Positions 10,016-17,707 of a stretch of 64,000 nucleotides of DNA are shown here, piece after piece (the stretch's first letter is position 1; every line of letters begins with the position of its first letter). The position numbers were made by a program, and so were the translations under genes. Location: positions 45,320 through 109,319 of the forward strand of contig JAFSVL010000057.1 in assembly GCA_017445015.1 (NCBI GenBank). The letters are read 5' to 3'. The notes beneath the pieces are model-generated. The model was not told the DNA's origin. It saw only the letters and a list, made by a program, of their open reading frames with translations, and searched no databases. This DNA is from Bacteroidales bacterium (GTDB taxonomy: Bacteria; Bacteroidota; Bacteroidia; Bacteroidales; UBA932).

Positions 10016-11254
10016 TTAAAAAGTATGAATGAACAACCCGGAACGCAGTTTCGGTTCAAACCAGGTGGTCTTCGGCGGCATGATAAGGCCGGTGTCGGCG
10101 ATGGCGATGAGTTGTGCCATCGACACCGGGTACAGCGCGAACGCCACCTTCATTTCTCCGCTGTCCACACGGCGCTTCAGGAAGGAAAGCCCGCGCAGGC
10201 CGCCCACAAAATCAATCCGCTTGTCCGTGCGCAGGTCGCCGATGCCGAGAACGGCGTGCAGGACGCGCTCGGAGAGGACCGTCACATCCAGTACCCCGAT
10301 GGGGTCGGCGTCATTGCAACGGCCTTCACGCGCAGTCAGCGAATACCACTGTCCGTCCAGGTACATCGAGAAATTGTGCAGGGCCGCGGGACGGTATTCC
10401 GCCCCGCCCTTGCATTCCACTTCGAAATCCTGCTCCAGGGCCTTCAGGAAGGAATCCCTGTCCAGGCCGTTCAGATCCTTCACGACGCGGTTGTAGTCGA
10501 GAATCTTCAACTGGCTCTCCGGGAAGCAGACCGCCATAAAGAAATTGTACTCCTTGTCCGCATCGGGATGGGGATCCGCCGCCCGGCGTCCGGCGCCCAC
10601 ACGGGCCGCCGCCGCCGTGCGGTGGTGACCGTCCGCCACATAGAAAGCCTCCACGCTGCCGGTGAAAAGGGCGGTGATGCGGGCGACCACTGCATCATCT
10701 GCAATGACCCAAAGGCGGTGACGGAAGCCGTTATCGTCGATAAAATCGTATTCAGGGTCGGCCGAGGCGGCCTGCGCGACGATGGCAGCGAGTTCCGCAT
10801 TGTCCTTGTAGGCAAAGAAAACCGGCTCGATATTGGCACTCTGTATATCCACATGCACCATGCGGTCGTCTTCCTTGTCCTTGCGCGTCAGCTCGTGCTT
10901 TTTGATGCGGCCGGAAGCGTAGTCGTCCGTATGGGCACAGAGCACCAGCCCGTACTGGGTACGCTCCCCCATCGTCTGGGCATAAACGTAGTAGCAGGGC
11001 TTTGCATCCCGCACGAGCCAGCCCCGCCGCTGCCATGCCTTGAAATTCTCCACAGCCCTGTCATAGACACGCGCATCATCCTCCGGGAGGATGGGATTGA
11101 AATCGATTTCCGGCTTGGTGATGTGCAGCAGGGACTTCTCCCCGGCCTGGGAAAGTGCCTCCTGCGAATCCAGCACATCATAGGGCGGCGCCGCCACCTC
11201 TGTGACGATGCCCTTCGGGGGCCGCAAAGCGGCAAAGGGCTTAACTCTTACCAT
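10016..11254 (-). CDS. DUF1015 family protein
   Basis: 412 residues from the ATG at 11254. The N-terminus VKPFAALRPPKGIVTEVAAPPYDV and the central VADGHHRTAAAARVG are diagnostic of the DUF1015 family, whose biochemical role I cannot name. No signal peptide or membrane segment is visible, so it is cytosolic. It starts 2 bases after the serA stop and is followed after 2 bases by recQ. Its position directly after serC-serA suggests a link with serine metabolism, but that is only context. The DGHHR motif could form an active site. Confidence 0.9.
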   Translation of the reverse strand: MVRVKPFAALRPPKGIVTEVAAPPYDVLDSQEALSQAGEKSLLHITKPEIDFNPILPEDDARVYDRAVENFKAWQRRGWLVRDAKPCYYVYAQTMGERTQYGLVLCAHTDDYASGRIKKHELTRKDKEDDRMVHVDIQSANIEPVFFAYKDNAELAAIVAQAASADPEYDFIDDNGFRHRLWVIADDAVVARITALFTGSVEAFYVADGHHRTAAAARVGAGRRAADPHPDADKEYNFFMAVCFPESQLKILDYNRVVKDLNGLDRDSFLKALEQDFEVECKGGAEYRPAALHNFSMYLDGQWYSLTAREGRCNDADPIGVLDVTVLSERVLHAVLGIGDLRTDKRIDFVGGLRGLSFLKRRVDSGEMKVAFALYPVSMAQLIAIADTGLIMPPKTTWFEPKLRSGLFIHTF

Positions 11255-11256
11255 AG

Positions 11257-12177
11257 TTATTTATTGACCTGGAAACGTTTGTCTCCGGATGCGAAGAAGG
11301 CGACGATCTGGCGGGCGGCGGCAAGGCCGGCATTGATATTCGCCTCGGCAGTCTGGGCACCCATCTTCTTGGGCGTCGCAAAGACGCGCAGGCCGAACTT
11401 CTCCTGAAGGGCGGAAAGGTTGTCCGGGGCTACGTCGGCGGCGTACTTGAGGTCCGGACGGTCCTCGAGAGCCTTCTCCAGCCCGGCCTCGTCGATCACC
11501 TCCTTGCGGGCGGTGTTGATGAGGGTCGCCCCCTTGGGCATCCGGGTAATCAGGTCGTAGCCGATGCTGTGTATCGTCTGGGGCGTCGCGGGAATATGGA
11601 TGCTCACATAATCGCCCGTGGCATAGAGGTCTTCAAGGCTTTCCGCAGGCTCGGCGCCGCCTTCCGCAATCTTGGACGGACAGAGGAAAGGATCGATGGC
11701 CTTCACCTTCATACCGAGTGCCCTGGCTTTTGCCCCTACAAGGCGTCCGACGTTGCCGAAGGCCTGGATACCGAGGGTCTTGCCCTGGATTTCGGAACCG
11801 GTGGCCGGGGTAAACTGGGTACGCGCCATATAAATCATCATCGCGACGGCGAGTTCCGCCACGGCGTTGGCATTCTGCCCGGGGGTATTCATCACGACGA
11901 CGCCCTTTTCCGTCGCTGCAGCAAGGTCCACATTGTCGTAACCCGCACCGGCACGCACGACGGTCTTCAGGCGGGGAGCCGCGGCAAGGACTTCGCGCGT
12001 CACTTTGTCCGAACGGATAATCATGGCATCGGCATCTGCGGCGGCCTTCTCCAAGTCCGCCTGCTCCGCATATTTTTCCAGCAGCACCACCTCATGGCCG
12101 GCGCCTTCGAGGATGTCGCGGATACCCTTTACGGCAACGGCGGCAAACGGTTTTTGCGTGGCAATCAGCACTTTCAT
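11257..12177 (-). CDS. serA: D-3-phosphoglycerate dehydrogenase, short type without ACT domain
   Basis: 306 residues. Oxidises 3-phosphoglycerate to 3-phosphohydroxypyruvate with NAD, the first step of serine synthesis. It has the D-isomer 2-hydroxyacid dehydrogenase layout: substrate-domain VRAGAGYDNVD with the catalytic Arg, Rossmann segment LGIQAFGNVGRLVGAKA, and INTARKEVIDE with the catalytic Glu. The canonical C-terminal His (usually in TPHxGA) is replaced by Lys in FATPKKMGAQT, as in the Lys-containing type III enzymes known from Entamoeba and Bacteroidetes. The first Gly of GxGxxG is Ala. No regulatory ACT domain follows, so serine feedback by ACT is not expected. Lies 12 bases after serC. 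Confidence 0.93.
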   Translation of the reverse strand: MKVLIATQKPFAAVAVKGIRDILEGAGHEVVLLEKYAEQADLEKAAADADAMIIRSDKVTREVLAAAPRLKTVVRAGAGYDNVDLAAATEKGVVVMNTPGQNANAVAELAVAMMIYMARTQFTPATGSEIQGKTLGIQAFGNVGRLVGAKARALGMKVKAIDPFLCPSKIAEGGAEPAESLEDLYATGDYVSIHIPATPQTIHSIGYDLITRMPKGATLINTARKEVIDEAGLEKALEDRPDLKYAADVAPDNLSALQEKFGLRVFATPKKMGAQTAEANINAGLAAARQIVAFFASGDKRFQVNK

Positions 12178-12189
12178 TTCCCGTCCTCC

Positions 12190-13263
12190 CTACTTTTTAA
12201 GATTCTCGAATTCCTGCATCGCAGCGACCAGCGCATCCACATCTTCCTGCGTACAAGCATTGTAAAGCGAAGCACGGAAGCCGCCCACCGAACGGTGGCC
12301 TTTGATGCCGACAATGCCGCGTTCCTTGGCAAAGGCGAGGAATTCGTCCTGGAGATCTTCTTTTCCGGGCGCCATCACGAAGCAGACGTTCATGATGGAA
12401 CGGTCTTCCTTGTCCGCCGTACCCACGAAGAAGGGGTTGCGGTCGATTTCCGCATAGAGGGTTTCCGCCTTTTTCACATCAAGGGCATGGATGGCGTCGA
12501 TACCGCCCACGCTCTTGAGCCACTTCAGGGTCTCGTTCATCACAAAGACGGAGAAGACGGGCGGGGTATTGAACATCGAGCCTTTGTCGATGTGCGTACG
12601 ATAGTCGAGCATCGTGGGGATGTAACGGCTGACCTTTCCGAGCGCGTCCTTGCGGACAATCGCAAAAGCGACGCCGGCAGGACCCGCATTTTTCTGCGCA
12701 CCGCCGTAAATCAGCGCATATTTGCCCACATCGACGCGGCGGCTCAGTATATCTGAAGACATATCGGCAATCAGCGGCACAGGGCTGTCGATATCCGTAT
12801 GCAGTTCCGTACCATAGATGGTATTGTTGGTGGTGATGTGGAAATAATCTGCATCGGAGGGAATCTCATATCCCTTGGGGATGTAGCAATAATTGCGGTC
12901 CGCCGACGAAGCGACGACCACCGCATTGCCGATGCCCTTCGCCTCCTTGTAGGCTTTCTTGGCCCAGACGCCGGTCTCCAGATAAGCGCCTTTCTTCTCG
13001 AGGAAGTTCATCGCCGCACAGAGGAACTGCAGGCTGGCGCCGCCGCCCAGGAAAAGGGTTTCATAATCGTCGGGAATATTGAGCAGCTCTTTCCAATTCG
13101 CGCGGCATTCGTCCATGACGCTTTCCCACTCCTTGGTGCGGTGGGAGATGGAAATCAGGGATACGCCCGTACCCTTGAAATCCTTCAGCGCTTCTACCGC
13201 GGCATCGATCGCCACCTGCGGAAGCAGGCAGGGACCGGCATTGAAAACATGTACTTTTTTCAT
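12190..13263 (-). CDS. serC: phosphoserine aminotransferase
   Basis: 357 residues, the usual length. Transaminates 3-phosphohydroxypyruvate to phosphoserine with PLP. Family marks are the start [18 protein letters not shown] at the phosphate-binding region, DMSSDILSR before the PLP lysine, and [13 protein letters not shown] with the Schiff-base Lys. The C-terminus contains [15 protein letters not shown], typical of the small domain. First gene of the serC-serA-DUF1015-recQ-dnaG-metG run; 70 bases separate it from the end of yigZ. I see no convincing -7 box in that gap, so read-through from yigZ or a weak promoter is possible. Confidence 0.96.
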   Translation of the reverse strand: MKKVHVFNAGPCLLPQVAIDAAVEALKDFKGTGVSLISISHRTKEWESVMDECRANWKELLNIPDDYETLFLGGGASLQFLCAAMNFLEKKGAYLETGVWAKKAYKEAKGIGNAVVVASSADRNYCYIPKGYEIPSDADYFHITTNNTIYGTELHTDIDSPVPLIADMSSDILSRRVDVGKYALIYGGAQKNAGPAGVAFAIVRKDALGKVSRYIPTMLDYRTHIDKGSMFNTPPVFSVFVMNETLKWLKSVGGIDAIHALDVKKAETLYAEIDRNPFFVGTADKEDRSIMNVCFVMAPGKEDLQDEFLAFAKERGIVGIKGHRSVGGFRASLYNACTQEDVDALVAAMQEFENLKK

Positions 13264-13333
13264 TGTTTTGTCCTAATGGTTTATAACTATTCTCTTAAAT
13301 GAGACGATAAAATTACTCAATTATTCGGATATT

Positions 13334-13942
13334 TCAAACTCGTTTTTCCCAATCGAGCCCTTCGATGGACGACGCCGCCTGCTCGAAAGCCTCCACCCGG
13401 GCGAGACGCACCGCCGTATCCAGACGGCAATCCGCTTCAAAGGAAGGATTCATCTGCTTGAGGTCCATATCCTTAAGCAGTTTCATCACCGCCGGCATCT
13501 CCGCATATCCAAAATGCAGGCGATAGGGCAATGCAGCGATTTTCTCACACTTGGGAACGGCCGAGAGCGCATCGGCAGCGGCGCTCCGGTAGGCCTCGAT
13601 AAGGCCCGGGATTCCGAGTTTCACACCCCCGAAATAACGCACGACGGCCACCATGACATCGCTCAGGCCCGCAGCGTCGATGCGGCCGAGAATCTGCCGC
13701 CCTGCGCTGCCGGAGGGTTCTCCGTCGTCCGAAGCACGCCAGCGTGCCCCGTCATGCCCCAGCCGCCAGGCCACGCAAATATGCCGCGCATCGTGGTATT
13801 CGCGCCGGAGCGCCTGCAGGCAGTCGCGAATCTGTCCTTCCGTCTCCACCGGTACGGCAAAGGCGATAAAGCGGCTCCCCATCGACTTATACAGGCCCCG
13901 GGAGCGTTCCGCGATGCTCAGATATGTGTCTTTTATCTCCAA
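13334..13942 (-). CDS. YigZ/IMPACT family protein with TTG start
   Basis: 202 residues. The N-terminal UPF0029 domain has the family pattern GSRFIAFAVPVET, REYHDARHICVAWRLG, ASDDGEPSGSAGRQIL and VAVVRYFGGVKLG. A small C-terminal ferredoxin-like domain (DUF1949 type) follows. The exact bacterial function is not settled; relatives bind nucleic acid or modulate translation stress. The first in-frame ATG would cut into the conserved domain, so a TTG at 13942 is the likely start. It is preceded by GGAGAGG, one of the few Shine-Dalgarno-like runs in the window. The gene is divergent to the acidic-tailed gene at 13983. Confidence 0.88.
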   Translation of the reverse strand: MEIKDTYLSIAERSRGLYKSMGSRFIAFAVPVETEGQIRDCLQALRREYHDARHICVAWRLGHDGARWRASDDGEPSGSAGRQILGRIDAAGLSDVMVAVVRYFGGVKLGIPGLIEAYRSAAADALSAVPKCEKIAALPYRLHFGYAEMPAVMKLLKDMDLKQMNPSFEADCRLDTAVRLARVEAFEQAASSIEGLDWEKRV

Positions 13943-13950
13943 ATCCTCTC

Positions 13951-13958
13951 CAAATTTA
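13951..13958 (-). promoter_or_regulatory. -7 box TAAATTTG for yigZ
   Basis: Minus-strand TAAATTTG fits TAnnTTTG, 8 bases upstream of the TTG start codon at 13942. It lies in the 40-base gap shared with the divergent promoter at 13971. Confidence 0.45.
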
Positions 13959-13970
13959 GTGAAATATTCC

Positions 13971-13978
13971 TATCTTCG
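13971..13978 (+). promoter_or_regulatory. -7 box TATCTTCG
   Basis: TATCTTCG fits TAnnTTnG and ends only 4 bases before the ATG at 13983, predicting a leaderless message. Confidence 0.5.
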
Positions 13979-13982
13979 CAAT

Positions 13983-14519
13983 ATGAACTACAGATACCGG
14001 GTTACCCTTTCAGGGATTAAAGGCTTTTACCGCCTCTATACCGTCAACGGCGAGAATACGCTCTACACCTTCCACAAGCAGTTGCAGGCCGACCTGGAAT
14101 TCCCGGCCGACCAACAGATCCTTTTCAAGGCCTTCGATGCGGCGGGGGCCGTCAAGGCCCGCTATGCCCTGATAGATATCGGGGACGGCACCGTCGACAG
14201 CGTCAGCATTGCCCGGACAGTCAAAGAAGGCGTTGCCTGTTTCGTATATTTCTATGACGTCGCTTCCCGCAAGAGCGTCATCATCACCCTGGAAGGGGAA
14301 GATGCCGGAGAACACGGCGCCCGGCCGGTCCTGCTGGAAAGCAAAGGGCCCGTCCCCGAAGCCTTCGAGAACGGGTATGTCGCCTTTGAGGACCTTCCCG
14401 CCGAACAGCGCCATCTGCCCGGTGAACGTCCGGACGATGAGGATGACGATGATGATTTCGAGGAAGAAGAGGATGACGACGGGGAGGAAGAAGAAGTCAT
14501 CTACGACGCAAACGAATAG
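13983..14519 (+). CDS. pRiA4b ORF-3-like protein with acidic tail
   Basis: 178 residues from the ATG at 13983, chosen because a -7 box lies just upstream and the domain begins at once (NYRYRVTLSGIKGFYRLYTV). The segment TLYTFHKQLQADLEF and the alternating beta pattern resemble the plasmid pRiA4b ORF-3/IS1096 passenger family common in Bacteroidales; its function is unknown. The last 35 residues are almost all Asp and Glu, so the tail is highly acidic and probably disordered, as in DNA-mimic or basic-partner-binding proteins (inference). No transposase gene is adjacent, so the family name does not imply mobility here. It is followed directly by a terminator hairpin and the first copy of the structured repeat. 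Confidence 0.7.
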   Translation: MNYRYRVTLSGIKGFYRLYTVNGENTLYTFHKQLQADLEFPADQQILFKAFDAAGAVKARYALIDIGDGTVDSVSIARTVKEGVACFVYFYDVASRKSVIITLEGEDAGEHGARPVLLESKGPVPEAFENGYVAFEDLPAEQRHLPGERPDDEDDDDDFEEEEDDDGEEEEVIYDANE

Positions 14520-14550
14520 AAAACGGCTTCAGATCTCTCTGAAGCCGCTA
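14520..14550. terminator. bidirectional terminator between convergent genes
   Basis: CGGCTTCAG (14524-14532) pairs with CTGAAGCCG (14539-14547). On the minus strand the stem is followed by TTTTCT, so it ends the FKBP transcript well; on the plus strand it is followed by a weaker CTATTATTG. Confidence 0.7.
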
Positions 14551-14555
14551 TTATT

Positions 14556-14638
14556 GTAAAGGGACTGCTGCGAAAGGATGCATTTACCCGGATAGGGTTG
14601 CAAAGCAACAAGCATCCGTTGCAGCAGTTCCTTTTTAC
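14556..14638 (-). repeat. structured palindromic element, copy 1 of 3
   Basis: Core at 14582-14611 contains ACCCGGATAGGGT (4-bp hairpin, loop GGATA) and GTTGC-AAA-GCAAC (second hairpin). The closing stem is GGATGC (14576-14581) with GCATCC (14612-14617), an internal loop GAAA/GTT, then CTGCTGC (14565-14571) with GCAGCAG (14621-14627), GGGA with TTCC, and GTAAA with TTTAC. It lies after the FKBP stop and before the minus-strand terminator, hence in the 3' untranslated part of that transcript. The core is shared with copies at 35.55 and 44.77 kb; the stem sequence differs. Confidence 0.85.
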
Positions 14639-14644
14639 ATCCGG

Positions 14645-15433
14645 TTATTCAGCGGATTCCTCCACCTTCGGGCTGACGGAGGCGACGTTTACCTCAAAGA
14701 TAAGCATCTTGTTGCCCTCGATATCATACTGCCCGGTATAGGGATTGCGCTGTCCGCGCTCGCCGTAAGCCAGGGCCGCAGGAACGTAGAGGATGGCGCT
14801 TCCGCCCTCGCCCACCAGCTGGAGACCCTCACGGAAGCCGGGAACGACACCGTTCAGGGCGAAGTGGGTGGTATCGGTGGACTCGTCGAACACCTTGCCG
14901 TCAATGAGCGTGCCCTTGTAGGTCAGGAACACGGTGTCTGCGGGACCGGGGTGGACATCGTTGCCCGGCTCGAGAATCTTATACTGAAGACCGGACTCGG
15001 TGGTCTGCACACCTTCCTTGGACGCATTTTCCGCAAGGAAAGCCTCTTCCTCCACCTGGTTGCGCACCAGGACGACCTTGTTCTTCTTGTCCATGTAACG
15101 GCCGATGATGGCCCCCATCTCCATGGGATCGATCTTGAACTGCTCGGTGAAACCCTCATCGTTCATGTCGCCCTTCGCGGCCAGGAAGTCCTTGATACCG
15201 GCAATCAGCTGTGACATATTGACGTCATCCTTGAAGCCCTGCTGCACGAGGAAGGCCCCGTAGTTGATACCGAGGAGGAAACTGACGGAGTCGATTTCCG
15301 CCTTGGTGGGGGCGATGGAGTCAATCTGCGCCTTCTGGGCGACACTGGCTCCTGCAGGATACTTTTTCGAATTTCCGCAGGCGAGAACAAGCAGCGCTGC
15401 GGAAGCAAGCGTAATGAATTTTAATGCTTTCAT
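14645..15433 (-). CDS. FKBP-type peptidyl-prolyl cis-trans isomerase lipoprotein
   Basis: 262 residues from the ATG at 15433, preferred over an upstream start because it begins a lipoprotein signal peptide, FITLASAALLVLACGNS. An N-terminal FkpA-like helical dimerisation region (about residues 40-150, LLGINYGAFLVQQGF) precedes the FKBP domain (about 155-255): PADTVFLTYKGTLIDGKVFDES, VVPGFREGLQLV and YVPAALAYGERG. Assists folding of proteins after export, in the periplasm or on a membrane. It follows the ROK kinase gene by 35 bases and seems to be the last gene of the MFS-ROK-FKBP unit; the repeat element and a terminator follow. Confidence 0.92.
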   Translation of the reverse strand: MKALKFITLASAALLVLACGNSKKYPAGASVAQKAQIDSIAPTKAEIDSVSFLLGINYGAFLVQQGFKDDVNMSQLIAGIKDFLAAKGDMNDEGFTEQFKIDPMEMGAIIGRYMDKKNKVVLVRNQVEEEAFLAENASKEGVQTTESGLQYKILEPGNDVHPGPADTVFLTYKGTLIDGKVFDESTDTTHFALNGVVPGFREGLQLVGEGGSAILYVPAALAYGERGQRNPYTGQYDIEGNKMLIFEVNVASVSPKVEESAE

Positions 15434-15468
15434 AATTAAATTATTTGATGGATTGATAATGTATTCTT

Positions 15469-16428
15469 TTACCATGCAAGCGCCGAAGCGCCGAGAATGG
15501 CGGCGTCGCTCTCTTTCAGGGAAGAAAAGATAATCTTCACCTTGTTCTTCCAGATGGCAAGCACGTTGTCGTTCATGGCCTTCAGCATCGGTTCGTAGAG
15601 GAATTCCTTCGCGCGCGCAAGGCCTCCGAAGAGCACGATGGCTTCCGGAGCGCTGAACGCGATGAAATCCGCAAAACTGCGGCCCAGCAGGGTTCCGGTA
15701 TATTCAAATACGCGCAAAGCGAATGCATCCCCTTTCTGGGCGGCATCATAGATATCCTTGGAACTGATCTCGTCCAGTTCACGCAGAAGGGACGGTTCGT
15801 CCGTCGCGGCGAGCCACTCGCGTGCGGTACGTGCAATGCCGATGGCGGAGCAATAGGCCTCAAGGCAGCCGGTACGCCCGCAGCCGCACATGCGGCCATT
15901 GTTGCGGACCACGGTGGTATGCCCCAGTTCTCCGGCAAAGCCGTCGTGACCATAGAGTAGCTTGCCATCGATGACGATGCCGCTGCCGACGCCGGTTCCC
16001 AGCGTAACCATAATGAAATCCTTCAGTCCCTTGGCCGCGCCGTAGGTCATTTCTCCCAGGGCGGCGGCATTGGCATCATTGGTGACGGTGACGGGCAGCC
16101 CGCCCAGGGCCTCGGAAAGCCATTCCTTGAGCGGAACGGACGCCTTGGCGGCCCAGGCCAGGTTCGGGGCGAAAGCCACCTCACCGGTGTAATAATTCCC
16201 GTTGGGGGCACCCACGCCCACGCCGCGGATATCTTCCGGCTTCTTGGCCGCCTGCTTGATGCAAAGCAGGACTGCCTCCGCCAGGGCGGAAACATAGGCC
16301 TTTGCATCCGTCCCGTAGGTATCCGAACGGATGACGCTCTGGGCGAGGATATCGCCGCGCTTGTCCACCACGCCGATTTTGGAGGTCTGACCGCCGATAT
16401 CGACACCAACTACGAATTCCTTAGCCAT
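15469..16428 (-). CDS. ROK family glucokinase
   Basis: 319 residues. Phosphorylates glucose or a similar hexose with ATP. Motifs: ATP-binding VGVDIGGQTSKIGVVD at the start, VTNDANAAALGEM with the catalytic Asp, and the ROK zinc signature CGCGRTGCLEAY. The substrate motif LGHTTVV precedes it. The length and motif set fit bacterial glucokinase of ROK type, but N-acetyl sugar or mannose kinases share them, so the exact sugar is inferred. It lies 3 bases after the MFS permease stop, so uptake and phosphorylation of the same sugar are probably coupled. Confidence 0.9.
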   Translation of the reverse strand: MAKEFVVGVDIGGQTSKIGVVDKRGDILAQSVIRSDTYGTDAKAYVSALAEAVLLCIKQAAKKPEDIRGVGVGAPNGNYYTGEVAFAPNLAWAAKASVPLKEWLSEALGGLPVTVTNDANAAALGEMTYGAAKGLKDFIMVTLGTGVGSGIVIDGKLLYGHDGFAGELGHTTVVRNNGRMCGCGRTGCLEAYCSAIGIARTAREWLAATDEPSLLRELDEISSKDIYDAAQKGDAFALRVFEYTGTLLGRSFADFIAFSAPEAIVLFGGLARAKEFLYEPMLKAMNDNVLAIWKNKVKIIFSSLKESDAAILGASALAW

Positions 16429-16431
16429 GAT

Positions 16432-17703
16432 TTAGTCGATTTTAATGTCTTTGTTCACGTTTTTGCTGCCGATGGCGGCATAGTACACCAGATAAGCCAG
16501 GCAGGCGATGAGCAGCCAGTAACTCTGCATGGAACCGATCTTGTCGGCAAGCAGGTTCTGCAGGAAGGGGATGATGCCGCCGCCGCAGACCAGGGTCATG
16601 AAGATACCGGAAGCCGCCGCGGTGTACTTGCCAAGCCCCTCGACGGAAAGATTGAAAATCGAGCCCCACATGATGGAAGTGCAGAGACCGCAGAGCACCA
16701 GCATGCAGAGGCTGGCGGGAACGGTCATGCCGGCAACGGTAAGTTTCGCACTTTCAGGGATGAACATCGCACAGAGAATCAGCACGATGGCCAGCGCAGA
16801 AGTGCAGAGCAGCATGCTCTTGCTGGAGAACTTGCTTCCGATGGCTCCGCCGGTCAGACGGCCGAGCAGCATGCAGAACCAATAGACGCCGATAAAGGTG
16901 CCGGTAATGGCGGGACCGACCCAGTCAAGTCCGGAGAAATACACATTGGCCGTATTGGGAATGCCCACCTCGATCCCGACATAGAAGAAAATGGCGATGG
17001 CACCGAGCACGAAATGACGGAAAGAAAGGGCGCTGTTAGGGTCTTTCTCCGCCTTTCCGGACAAGCGCGCGGCCTTCTCTTCCGCGGTCTCCATATGGGG
17101 TTCGGGGATATCGGTGAAAGAGATGATCACATAGGCGATGGCAAAGATAGCCATGGCGATAATCATGACGGGAGCCGCCTTGGCCACCGTCGCATCGGCG
17201 ATGGACCCGCCCACGAGCCAGCCGACGAAAATGGGCGCGAGAGTACCGCCGATAGAGTTGCAGGAACCGCCCCACTGGATGAGCTGGTTGCCCTTGTTAC
17301 CGCCGCCGCCGAGGGTGTTGAGCATCGGATTGACGACGATATTGAGCATACACATCGAGAAACCGGCCACGAAAGCGCCGGCCACGTAAACGGCAAAAGA
17401 CTCTACATAGCCCGAAAGGAACTGGATGGCAACGCCCACCAGACCGACGACGACGGCGGCGCGGGAGGTGAATTTATAGCCCCTTCGCTTAAGAATCACG
17501 CCGGCGGGAATACCCATGCAGGCATAAGCGATGAAATTGGCCAGGCTACCCAGCTGGCTCAGCGCCTTGGAAGCCCCGAACTGGTTGGTCACGATAACGC
17601 CCATCGAACCCGCCAGGTTCGTAACGAAGGCGATCATAAAGAACAGGGCGAACATCACCACGATAGCGGGGGTGTAGCTCTTTTTTGCAGCAGTGTTTGA
17701 CAT
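16432..17703 (-). CDS. MFS sugar permease (FHS/FucP-like glucose/galactose type)
   Basis: 423 residues with about 12 hydrophobic segments. The N-terminal half shows NQFGASKALSQLGSLANFIAY and GIPAGVILKRRGYKFTSR, the loop pattern after helices 2-3 of FucP-like transporters. SMCMLNIVVNPMLNTLGGGG and NQLIQWGGSCNSIGG are also typical of glucose/galactose proton symporters. Inner-membrane import of a monosaccharide is expected. It is followed after 3 bases by the ROK glucokinase, which supports glucose as substrate. It starts 4 bases after the acyl-CoA synthetase stop, so the transcript may run on from the nucleoside kinase genes. Confidence 0.88.
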   Translation of the reverse strand: MSNTAAKKSYTPAIVVMFALFFMIAFVTNLAGSMGVIVTNQFGASKALSQLGSLANFIAYACMGIPAGVILKRRGYKFTSRAAVVVGLVGVAIQFLSGYVESFAVYVAGAFVAGFSMCMLNIVVNPMLNTLGGGGNKGNQLIQWGGSCNSIGGTLAPIFVGWLVGGSIADATVAKAAPVMIIAMAIFAIAYVIISFTDIPEPHMETAEEKAARLSGKAEKDPNSALSFRHFVLGAIAIFFYVGIEVGIPNTANVYFSGLDWVGPAITGTFIGVYWFCMLLGRLTGGAIGSKFSSKSMLLCTSALAIVLILCAMFIPESAKLTVAGMTVPASLCMLVLCGLCTSIMWGSIFNLSVEGLGKYTAAASGIFMTLVCGGGIIPFLQNLLADKIGSMQSYWLLIACLAYLVYYAAIGSKNVNKDIKID

Positions 17704-17707
17704 AAAG

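Noticed and set aside
14556-14638. Reading the three-copy element as integron attC sites
   Set aside because: Folded palindromes with variable stems recall attC, but no conserved R-box pair, no cassette arrangement and no integrase gene are present, and the conserved part is the inner core.
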